Positions 48,265 through 59,173 of a stretch of 64,000 nucleotides of DNA are shown piece by piece. Position 1 is the first letter of the stretch, and each line of letters starts with the position of its first letter. A program made the translations under genes and the position numbers. The stretch comes from Hypholoma sublateritium FD-334 SS-4. Taxonomy: Eukaryota; Basidiomycota; Agaricomycetes; Agaricales; Strophariaceae. The stretch is from contig KN817539.1 of assembly GCA_000827495.1 (NCBI GenBank), positions 355,657 to 419,656 on the forward strand, given 5' to 3'. Under the pieces are notes generated by a model. It was not told where the DNA came from and searched no databases. It saw only the letters and a list, made by a program, of their open reading frames with translations.

Positions 48265-49698
48265 ATGGCTCACGAGTATTCCAAGGTTGTCGTCGTTGGC
48301 GCTCAAGGAAGCGGTGAGCAAGCGACCGGCCTTATCTCTTAATCTTTCGTCCGCAATGGCTCACCACACTTTTTACAACTACGTTAAGGGAAGTCTACGT
48401 TTGTAGGTGGCATTACTGGAGTAAGCTCGTATACAGCGCACTGTCAATGAGTCTTCCACTGATAACAAAATTAAATCACCGTCCAGATATACGTTGGCAC
48501 CCCCACACACTGCGCTGTCGAATGGAACCTCATTCCTAGCGCAAACTGGTCTGCGACGGTTTCAGTGGCCCATCACAAGCCCAACACATCTGCGACGGGA
48601 ATCAGCTTCACAGTACCGCAACAAATAGGCGAAATTTGTTTCTCGCCATCTCAATTGATTTCTCTCTTTAAAAGAGCAGAGATACTCACAATCTACCCAG
48701 GCATAGATATGGCACATATTTTGACACTGAACGAAGGCGCCATCGGCAGAATTTTGGCTTCAACATCAAGAATTTGTAGCGGAATGATATATATCGCACT
48801 GAAGTACCCCGGCGTACTTCTTACCAAAGAGATCACCATCGTTGATGTTCCAGGTCAGTTTCAGTGCTGAAATTAATATTACCGTCCTGATTTTGTCCTC
48901 GTTGCGTCTTCTTTGGCCAGGTGTGGCTAGACGCGGAACGGCAGAAAAGACTATAGAAAGTGTCTATGTGCAGCAACTCGTCTCCGAATGCTGCAGTCCC
49001 ACTAGCGGTCGAGTTTCAGTTGCAGTGATACTTCCTCTAGGTAAGCTTGCTTTTTCTGACTCAGGAACTTTCTTTATACGATTCACGACTGACGTGCCGT
49101 GTACCTTTCATCGTGATTCTCTAGATGTAGATTCCGAACAAGGGAATCAAGCACTTTCCTTTGCAAAATCTATTGACGAGGGTCTCAGTAGAACCATACG
49201 TAAGTCTAGCATTCCAAATCAGTTAAAATGGCCTGACTCAACCGGGTTTCTCTGGGGTACCTACCAGTCATATTTAATCATCTCGATTCCTCTTCCATTT
49301 CTCCTTGGTCGGTGAAGGCTTCCCAACAGCACCAATGCTTCTTCATACACCTGTCGCCTGAATGCTTCCCTAGGCCACAGTTCTCTTTCTTGGAAACTGG
49401 TATCGAGTGTCTTCGGCAAGAAGAAGCAGCGTTCTTCAGGTTGTGCGAGCCATGGGCGTCGCGGTCGGAACGGGGGAACCTCGGTGTCGCCAACATCCTC
49501 AAGTGGTGTCTACCAAACGATGAACCTCTTTCACAATATTGGTTTCGGCAGCTTCTGGGGGAATTGTATAAGGGACTACAAACTGTAGTATACGACACCC
49601 TGCGATACTTAAAGAGGATTGTATTGGCGCTCCTTGCAATTTACGTAGTACTCTGCTTAGTAGTAGTGGTCTACTATTTGGAGGACTCCGCACAGTAG
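48265..49698 (+). CDS. Membrane-anchored dynamin-like GTPase, copy B (357 aa)
   Basis: Six exons (48265-48313, 48389-48420, 48487-48853, 48921-49040, 49125-49199, 49268-49698) give 357 residues, with introns at the same positions and phases as copy A at 28227-29591. P-loop GAQGSGKST is split by intron 1. Switch-1 neighbourhood TPTHCAVEWNLIPSANW, G3 IVDVPG, and QGNQALSFAKSIDEGLSRTI precedes a G4 position reading NHLD, where Lys is replaced by His. The short second half shares FFRLCEPWASRSERGNLGVA with copy A. The C terminus is a strong membrane helix (IVLALLAIYVVLCLVVVVYY) followed by a short acidic tail. No stalk, PH domain or GED of full dynamins is present. No stops: it appears functional. 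Confidence 0.85.
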
Positions 49699-50259
49699 TA
49701 GTTTATCTCGCAATATTGTTCTATTAGTATAAAAGGCATACTTATTAAAAATCACTTAATAGACTTGACGCATGAAAATGTTAGGGACTTCGACTTTCCC
49801 CAACTTTTCCCTGCTGAAGCAGCCGGGGAAGCAGCCGGGCGCGAGAATCGTCGATTTGAATTTAATCGATCATGGCCGCCGATGCTCACCGGAAACTTCG
49901 CGTCCACCGGCCTCGCTTGACGCAAATATCGATGTGCGTTGTGTGCGACTACAGAGTGCGACTACAGACCAAAGAGCGAATGCACTCGCACCAACCGTCA
50001 ACGTTCGAAATTCGAATTCTCGGCTACTGCTGGTTGAAGGGCACGTAGGGGCACGTGCAGTCACGCGTCTGGCCCTGCGGGCCTGCTCATCTTCTGCTCT
50101 TAAGTATACATAACGCAGAACCCCTTGCTTTGATCGCGACTACTCTTACGCCTTTGCTTTCGACGTTACTGTACTATCTGATTTCTATACCAGTGCGCTC
50201 CCCCTCAACGTCAACCATGATGCCCTTGGATGAAAGCTTGCATATCAACAATCCGCTCT
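49699..50259. other. No gene recognised
   Basis: Spacer between dynamin-like copy B and the myosin remnant; short frames only. Confidence 0.4.
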
Positions 50260-53200
50260 GAGTCAACTCATGCATGCCGACGTAGCTAGGGCTGCCGTAC
50301 AGCAAGCCGAATTCATCGAGAAGAAATGGGTCTGTGCATCCGCGAGGGATATCTTGCAGTATGTCTTGCAGGCTGCATGAACAAGGAGGAGGAAGACTCT
50401 ACGGAGGCCATCGAGATACGTGAGCCATTTGAACTGTGAATTCCGCTATGTCTAACTTTACATCTTTGCAGACTTATTCCGGGTCTCTTTCTCGTCGCGA
50501 TCAATCCATACCAGTATCTACCACTTTACTCCGACACAATAATCCAGAAATATAGAGGAAAGCGCCGCGACGAGAACCCTCCCATCTATTTGCTGTTACG
50601 GAATGCGCCTGGGCTAACATGGGCAACGAGCGTGAAAATCAGAGTATCCTCATTACGTGAGTTCAGAGCCATTCTCCAAGCACCCTTCCTGACATCGCAC
50701 CAGCGGAGAATCCGGTGCTGGAAAGACAGAAAGTTCCAAGAAGGTCATCCAGTACTTAGCCGCCATTGCAACGGATGTCCACCAACCAACGACACCGTCT
50801 CATTCGCGATCTAATACCCTCGCTACCATACCCTCGACTTTTCTGCCCCGTAGTCGATCGATTCGCAAAGGCCATGCCATGTCTCCCTCCGTGACCGGGA
50901 ATTCCGCTCATCTTACGGCAAAAGGCCGTCTACGCCTCTCGTTTGACCAATGAATCAAAGGCTGCCCTGGACACTGTTGGGTTTGATCCCTCAGAGCAGC
51001 TCGACCTTTTCTCCATAGTGGCTGCCATCCTACACATCGGGAATATCACTGTCACGTCCACGCGGTCCGACGATGCTATGATGCCCGACACGTCACAAGC
51101 GGAACGCGTCTGCCATCTTCTTGGACTCCCCATCGCAGAGTTTACACGTGCCGTACTTCGACCCCGAGCCTTAGCTGGTCGCGAATGGGTCACCCAAGCC
51201 CGAACGCGTCAACAAGCAATNGAAGAACTNTCCGCGCTNNGCAAGACGNTNTACGAGAAATCCTTTGGCNCACTGGTNGAACGCATCAANCGAGCCCTCG
51301 ATCGACCTTCCTCGAAAGCGACATTCATCGGGGTCCTCGATATAGCAGGATTNGAGATCTTNGACGTAAACGGATATGAACAACNTCTGATCAACTATAC
51401 GAACGAGAAGCTGCAGCAATTCTTCAACCACCACATGTTTGTTCTTGAACAAGAGGAATACGCACGAGAAAATATCCAATGGGACTACGTCAATTTTGGA
51501 CTCGACNTGCAGCCAACCATCGATCTGATTGAATCCAGTGGTAATTCAATTGGTATTCTNAGCTGCCTCGACGAAGAATGCATNATGCCCAAGGCCGACG
51601 ATCGTACGTTNACCAANAAACTTAACGCAATTTGGGCTACTCCATCCAATGACGATGAGTCGGAACANCCGGGCCGAATGAAGTACGAGCCATCGAGATT
51701 CGAACAAGGCTTCGTTGTGCAGCATTATGCTGCAAGAGTCGAATATCGTACCGACGGATGGTTGGAGAAGAACAAGGACCCNCTGAACGACAACCTGACT
51801 CGCGTGCTTGCCGCGTCGAGTGAACGTTACGTNGCCGGCCTTTTCGCNGAATATGCCGACCAGCCCGTCNCCGCGAATACNNCTCATGGNGCACTCTCTC
51901 TGGGAAAGAAACGGGCGATGAAGAAGGGTGCCTTCCGCACTGTTGCGCAACGTCACAAGGAACAGTTGTCAAGTTTGATGCTGCAACTGAGGTCCACGCA
52001 GCCCCATTTCGTGCGCTGCATCGTCCCGAACAACTTAAAAAAGCCTGGACGGATGGACGTACCGCTGGTGCTGGATCAGCTGCGTTGCAATGGTGTTCTG
52101 GAAGGTATCAGGATAGCGCGCCTTGGCTATCCCAATCGGCTGCCATTTGTTGAATTCCGCCAACGATATGAGATCCTGACACCTGGGGTGCTACCGAAAG
52201 GATACATGGACGGACGCGAAGCCTGTCGCCGCATGGTCATCAGTCTGGAACTTGACGACAGCACCTTCAAACTTGGGACATCAAAAATCTTCTTCAAGGC
52301 CGGTGTACTGGCAGAGCTCGAAGAACGTAGAGATGCACTTTTGTTTGACATTTTCTCTAGGCTACAGGCAGTGTCACGGATGTGGACGGCGCGAAGGCAG
52401 ATGCGGAAGATTTTGAACCGAGCAGAAGCAATTCGCACAATCCAGCGTAANGCCAGAGTTTATGGGGAGTTGCGAGAGTGGCCTTGGTGGCAACTTTATA
52501 CAAAGGTAATCAATTCTCAGTCCAATGTACCATGTATGCTAAAATAATTCATATAGGTCAGACCATTACTAGCAGCAACGAGAAACGATGAAGAGCTTCG
52601 CGCAAAAGACCTCGAACTGGCTCTAGTNAAAGAGCGGGCGGAACGCGATAAGCAGGAGCGGGAGGNCCTCGAGAAGCTAAAGATGACATTAGAAGCCAGC
52701 AAGNGCAAGGTTGAAGACGAGCTTGAAGCCGAACGTGCCCTCGCCATCGACAAAGACGCCCTCCTCGAACGAAGTAAGCAGCGAGAAAGTGAACTTGAGG
52801 ATGAGATAGCTGCGCTCCAAATCGATATCGCNACCCTNGATTCACAGCTCTCACGTGCCATGCGTCTTCAGAAAGAAAGTGAGGATAAATATGAAAACCT
52901 TCGCGAGGCCTTNGACCAGGCGGCCGAGCATCTTGTACGTTTGGAGCAGGGCNAGAAATCATGGTCTACACGTGAAGAAGAGCTCGCTGTGAAACTCGGA
53001 AAGGCGCAAGAAGAAATCGAGGCTCTCCATGGAGACATTGATGACATCCAGAAAGTGTCCGAAGAGCTGCGGAATCTCGCTCTTCANCGAGAAGAGGACC
53101 TTGTGAGAACGAAGGAGCGGATGGACATTGCNGTGANGGAACTGCGANGNAAAGTGGATATTGAGGTCAAACAAAGGTCGGTGACATCTCATGTTGGTAT

Positions 53201-56200
53201 CCAAAGTCTAACATACCTACCAGGGAAATGGTCCGAGACAAGTCTGAACAAGCCNAGAACGAAGCCCGCCAGGCGAAGGCACAGCTAGCCGAGCTTGGGC
53301 GGACGGCGACGGAGTATTCCACAATGATCCAAAAGAGGGAAGAACAGATTGTTGGTCTTTCCGACCAGCTTGATGGCTTGAAGGTTGAACACGAAAATGC
53401 NTCAATGGAGATTGTCGCCCTTAGAGNTGATATCGACGTCCTCGACGGTCAACTTANGGTAGAAAAGCAGGACCATGCTGCCAATATCGCTACACTGGAG
53501 AAACTACAGATAGANCGGGACGAACTCCGCTCCCTCCTCGCCACTAAGACTAGCGAAGCGACTCGTCGGTCGGAAGTTGAGAAGAGTAAAGAAGCGGAAC
53601 TGGCCGAATTGCGCAGTNAGAGCAGTAAACTCCACCAAGAACTCACCGNACTTCGCCGGACATCAGCGGAGAGCCAGAACAAATTGAAGGTGGAATTCGA
53701 ACAACTTTCGCGCGAGCATGCGTCGTTGAACAGNAGTCATTCATCATTGCTNGATCGGGAGAGGATTGCCCAAGCACAACTAACCAAAGCTCAAGGGCAC
53801 CTTTCGGAGCTTGAGAAGGCCAAGAGATCGATGGACTCCGAGATGCTGTCGCTTAGAGCACGTCAGCATGAAGTTCAAGGGGAACTAACCGAGGCGTTGA
53901 GGACAAAAGAAGTACGTGTGCTGGTCATTCTGATTGTGTCATGTAGCTACTGCTAACCTTTTCTGCAGACTATTGAACGCCAATTAACAACCGCAAAGGA
54001 CAAGTTCCGCGATTTTGAGGATATTGTATTAAATTTTGAACGGGACCAGGAAAGTCGCCTGGCTGAGCTGGANACCGCTCGCAAACAATTCGACACAGAA
54101 ACTGCCAAGCGCACGCAACTGGAGAAGACAGTNTCCACTCAGAAAGCGGAGCTTGCAAAATTGAAGGATCGCAACATAAATNTGGAAAAGGATCTGAACA
54201 AGACCTTAACCGAGCTCAAGGCCAGGGAATGGGACGTGAAGCAGCTCTTATCGAAACAAGACAAGACGATCGTCGAACACGTCCATGTNCTCGAAGAAGC
54301 TAAACGCGTCACNGACAAACAGCTTCAACAAGCTCAGCTNGAGCTCGAGAGAAACAACGTCTACATTCTTTCATTNCGGCAGTCAAAAGCAAAGGCATCT
54401 GGGGAATTTGAAGATCTGTCNATGAAATTTGAAAAGGAATTGAGAGCGAAGGACCAGGAGCTCAAGGCGCAGGAAAAGAGGACNGNGGAGGTTCTTGNTC
54501 TTTTCGAAAAGGAGCGAAGAGGGAAGGAGGAAGCCGAACTGCAGGTCCACCGCGTACTTAGAGAACTGCAGCAGACAGGACAACAAGCTGAAGAGCTCGC
54601 CGAGCAACTTGCTGCCACCANGCGCTCCAAGGCCGCCCTCGAAAATGAGCTTGACAGGTTGGCCGACGACATTGAAGGCGGTGACTCAGTTGCTAAACTT
54701 CAACGAGAGTACGAAACACGCATCGCCCTAATGGAAAGCCAGCTTGACGAGGCTGAGATGGGCAAGACAACTGCAGCAAAGATTCGCGATCAGATTGAGC
54801 GCCAACACGCTGAAATCCGGCAGCTCGTTCTTGCAAGCAGCCCGGCTGATCCCGACTTCCATTCTCGACTACTCCGCGAATTCCAGCGTGCAGAAGAGTC
54901 TCTGCAGAAAGAACTTTCTGTACGTCCACGGAACCCTCGACTGAGTGGTGCAAACGAGCTCCGCCCACTTTCCAATCACTCGACGCCTAGTCGAAAAGCA
55001 CTTAACGCTGCGAAATCTGGACTCCGAGCTGACGAGGGCACCGAGTCGTCGCGCAACTCCGATCATCAAGTTGCAGTGCTGAAGCAGCAGCTCCAGCTCC
55101 TTGAATTGCAGATGGCGGCATCGGAGAGCGTAAGGCGGCATTTGGCGGCATCAATCCGTACTCTGACGGCTGAACTCGACAAGAGCGACGGCTCAAAGCA
55201 GTCATTGGAGCGCTACCGAGCGCACCTAGTTCAAGAGAACACGCGCTTATCTGAACTTCTGAAGGAAGAGGCTGAAGCCCGTCGCACTGCTGAAGCGTCT
55301 CAAATTGACGGAGTGCAAGCCATGTGGGCTAAATTTCAGCACACCATCGCTGAAGAACGAGAGAATTACCATCGTCTCGAGGAATCGAGGAAAGCTTTGG
55401 TCAGCCTTTTTTGTCCACAAAAAAATCTTCAAGTATTGAATTATTTTTTTTCTATCAGGTTGAATCGGACAACCCAGGTAGAAATTGAGGAACAACGAAA
55501 TCAACTGCGCGATATCAACCACTCCAAAAAACAACTGCAGAAAGAGCTCGTTAAAGTCAAGGAACAACTAGAGGTTACAAGGTCTGAGTCTTCTAGTGCG
55601 TTATCGTTTAACTCCTGCTCTTTGAACCTTACTGACACATGTCACATGTAGACGTCAAAAGAGAACTCCAGCTCCGCTTACAGCAAGACGAGGTATCACT
55701 TACAACAGCATCTGCAGTTCAATCTGGTTTGAATTATATTCACCCGATCTATATGCGTACTCTAACCTGTTATACAGAACTTAAAGCAGTAATCGAGGCC
55801 CTACAATCGAATGAACATGTCTTGCAAGGACGGTATGAGGGGGCGGAAATTGAAAGGGCCAAAGCCGTCAGCTCCGAACAGCAAGGTCAGTAAACGCTTG
55901 ATGCTCAGGCTTGCCTCGCCTGAAGTCTTTGTTGTAGCTCGTCGCACCCTGACCGAAGCAGAGAAATCTCTCGCAAAGTCGACCGAAGACCTCAAGAAGG
56001 CTCTCAAATCCAGCGAGCGCAAGGTCAGGGAACTAGAGAAGGAACTTCATAAAGGAGGGCGTGCGTCGTCAGAAACAAACCTTCTCAGCCAACGCCTTGC
56101 CGCCGAACTCGAAGATGAGCGAGATCAGCATCAAAAAGACCTCATTGAGCGCGACTTCACCATGGACCAGACACGCAAGAAATATCAGGGTATGCCTATG

Positions 56201-57001
56201 CCTTCTATCATCTGAATCTCCTGACACGTCCGTTGACTATCTTCGGCGCACAGCTGAGTTGGCACAATTGAGTGAAAGTGTGGATTTACCGCTGAATATG
56301 ACCGTGTTTGTTGTTGACGTCTCTCGATAGAACTCCAATCGCAACGGGACGCCTTAAGCCGGCTGCGGGAAGAGAACCGGAAACTCCGTTCGGAACATGA
56401 TGCGCTCCAGCTCAAGTACGACGACGAAGCGTACAACAGCGGCGGGTGGAAGAAAGAGAAGGAGCGCATGGAGATGAAGATCGCCGACATCGAGCGCGCG
56501 TACGAGGCATCCACCGGCGCGCAAACGGAACAACAGTCACAGATCGTCGCCCTACATTCCCAAGTTCGCGAGCTGCGGGGTGTCTTGGACGACGCTGAAG
56601 CCGATCGGTCGCTACTGCAGAAAGCACGGCGGGCGTTGCAGGCCGAGCTCGAAACCATCAAATTGGACACCATCGATTCCAGCAAGGTGTCATCCGACCG
56701 TGAGTATCAGCGTCTGCAGCTCAAGAAGCGGGACCTCGAGTGCTCTCTGGAAGAGCAGGAAGACCGTGTCTCGCATGCGGACGAGCGCCTGAGAAAGACC
56801 AAGAATCTTGCCAACGAGTGCCAGGTCGAACTGGGAAAAGTGCGCGTCGAAAACTCGGAGTTGGATAAGCTGAACGTGAGTAGCGCTCTGGCAACTATAT
56901 ATCTTTTATTCCTTATGTTCACTCGTTTCTAGGCCAACCTTGCGAAACAAATCAAGTCATTAAATGTTCGCGTTATCGATCCGGAGACGAGATCATATGC
57001 C
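50260..57001 (+). pseudogene. Class II myosin heavy chain, decayed at the 5' end and truncated at the 3' end
   Basis: Myosin II is the actin motor of the cytokinetic ring. The N-terminal motor is present only in broken pieces: QQAEFIEKKWV, GLFLVAINPYQYLPLYSDTI, NMGNERENQSILIT, P-loop GESGAGKTESSKKVIQYLAA. A large part between the P-loop and SEQLDLFSIVAAILHIGNIT is missing, including most of the switch-1 region. From 50943 a long frame is well kept: relay DIAG-x-EI-x-[19 protein letters not shown]1 region LDQLRCNGVLEGIRIARLGY, one IQ-like segment, then over 1,000 residues of heptad coiled coil interrupted by small introns. The coding sequence ends abruptly at 57001 (NLAKQIKSLNVRVIDPETRS), where the inverted-repeat arm begins, so the tail tip is lost. 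Many single Ns lie in 51220-54620. Confidence 0.85.
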
Positions 57002-58418
57002 CGCCGCCCGTCTGGTTGGGCACAGCGCACACGGTGCCGGTGGCCATGTATTTGCTCGGCGCGAGGAACATGCTCACGGCGACGCCATCCGCCACGCACT
57101 CTTCGCCTATCGATAGCAAGGTCGGATCAGGGTCGGATCGTGCGGGGCGTGGAGCGTCTTTTCTTTATCGAGCAATATACCTTTGAATGTAGGGGATGCG
57201 TTGGATGGAACGCAAGACCTGAGGCCTTAGGCGAAAGTTTCAAAAGCTTCAGGATGGGCAAATGCGTGAGGCAAACAAGATACACACGTGATTTATCACC
57301 ACGCCGTTTAAATTTGGAACTTGAAGGCGAACTGCGCGACTTTGTGCCACATACGCCGTTGTGAACCACGCGATTTTGAGAGTAGCGTTTCCACAAAATC
57401 GCGCGGTTCGTAAAAATGCGCGTGGCGGTTCGTTTTACTAAAAAAATTCGGACCGAGCCGCGCGAAAAATTTGAGAGTAGTTCACCTTCTACCTTGGCAA
57501 GCCGCGTGAATATAAACTCTACAGCTTGAGAAATGCGCGGCTCATCTACGCCCACGCTTACTCGCGAAGAATTGCGCGGTTCGCAATATTACGCGTGTCC
57601 GCGTTACTAAATTTGCGGAAAGACGCGTGATTTTATGCCACACACACCATTGTGAACCGCGCCAATTTGAAAGTGGCGCTTCCCCCCAAAATCGCGCGGT
57701 TCGCAATAATGTGAGCAGTGGCCCGTGTCATTAATTTTACGGTGAGCCGCGCGATTTTATGCCACGCATACCGTTGCGAACCGCGCGAACCGCGCGAATT
57801 TGAGAGTGGCGCTTCCCCCCAAATTCGCGCGGTTTGCAACAATGCGCGTGTGCGCATCATTAAATTTGTGGCGAGTCGCGCGATTTTACGCCACACACAC
57901 CGTTGCGAACCGCGCGAATTTGAGAGTGGCGCTTCCTCCCAAAATCGCGCGGTTCGCAGCCATGCGCGTGTGCGCGTTATTAAATTTGCGGCGAGCCGCC
58001 AACGAGCCGCGCGATTTTATGCCACACACACCGTTGCGAACCGCGCGAATTTGAGAGTGGCGNTTCCCNCCAAAATCGCGCGGTTCGCAATAATGTGAGC
58101 AGTGGCCCGTGTTATTGATTTTACGGCGAGCCGCGCGATTTTATGCCACGTACACCGATGCGAACCGCGCGAATTTGAGAGTGGCGCTTCCCCCCAAATT
58201 CGCGCGGTTCGCAACAATGCGCGTGTGCGCATTATTAAATTTGTGGCGAGTCGCGCGGTTTTACGCCACACACGTTGCGAACCGCGCGAATTTGAGAGTG
58301 GCGCTTCCCCTCAAAATCGCGCGGTTCGCAATAATGTGCGTAGTGGCCCGTGTTACCCAAATTGTCCGGGCCACGGCGAACCGCTCGATCTTGCGCCACA
58401 CACCGTTCTAATCCGCAA
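57002..58418. repeat. Right arm of the 1.4 kb inverted repeat
   Basis: This is the exact reverse complement of 1-1417, including both Ns (58063 and 58069). Its inner end abuts the truncated myosin gene, and its outer end at 58418 is followed by AT-rich DNA. The first 130 bp are an antisense piece of the SEC24 fragment, and 57560-58320 is the hairpin tandem array. Confidence 0.95.
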
Positions 58419-59173
58419 GGTCTCAACCTCTCATATTAACTAATCTACTCAGTAAGAAAACTGGGTGAGCCTGGACTTGGCACATTTGTGAGTAAGTACA
58501 AGTCGATTGATAGAGTCCACTGGCAGACTTCATCCAAAGCAAATTCAAATAAATATCATGAATTTATTCTGCACAATTTCTGTGTTCAAGTTCAAATAAA
58601 TACTTGGATTTTATTTGGAAGTTATTGCTTACCTTACACCAAATAGATCATCAAATAAAGCATCAAATAAATGCTTTGAATTTACTTGGATTTTCTCTGT
58701 TTACTCTGCTCAAATATACTTCCAAATGAATTTACAAATAAAGTATCAGATAAAGAAAGAATAATAGTAATGATTTTATTTTTGGATGGAAGCAGTTATT
58801 TTACTGTGTATAAATTTCAAATATATACATCTTATTTATCGAATCACATATTTTTAAAATTGTCACAATAAATAATTCACATAAAGAAAGTCATTTTATT
58901 TGGTGTTTATTATGTGTAAAAAAAAAAAATCTTGTCAAATAAAAGGCGATATAAATCATACATAAAATACTTCTTTCTATTTGTTTATTTTTGGCAGATA
59001 GAACATTGCATAAACTAATGAGATGTATTTGAAGAATTTTTTAAAGAAATAATTACATAACATATACATAAAAGTCATTGTTTTATCTGGTTATGCACCC
59101 GGTGATAGGCGTTGACCCACCCTCCATCGTAAGCATTACATAACGATCAAATTTCCTAATTTAGTATATACGA
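58419..59173. other. AT-rich stretch with recurring CAAATAAA words
   Basis: Base composition changes sharply at the repeat boundary. The words TTCAAATAAATA, ATCAAATAAAGC, CATCAAATAAATGC and TGGATTTTATTTGG recur in both orientations. No gene, promoter or LTR could be supported. Confidence 0.6.
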
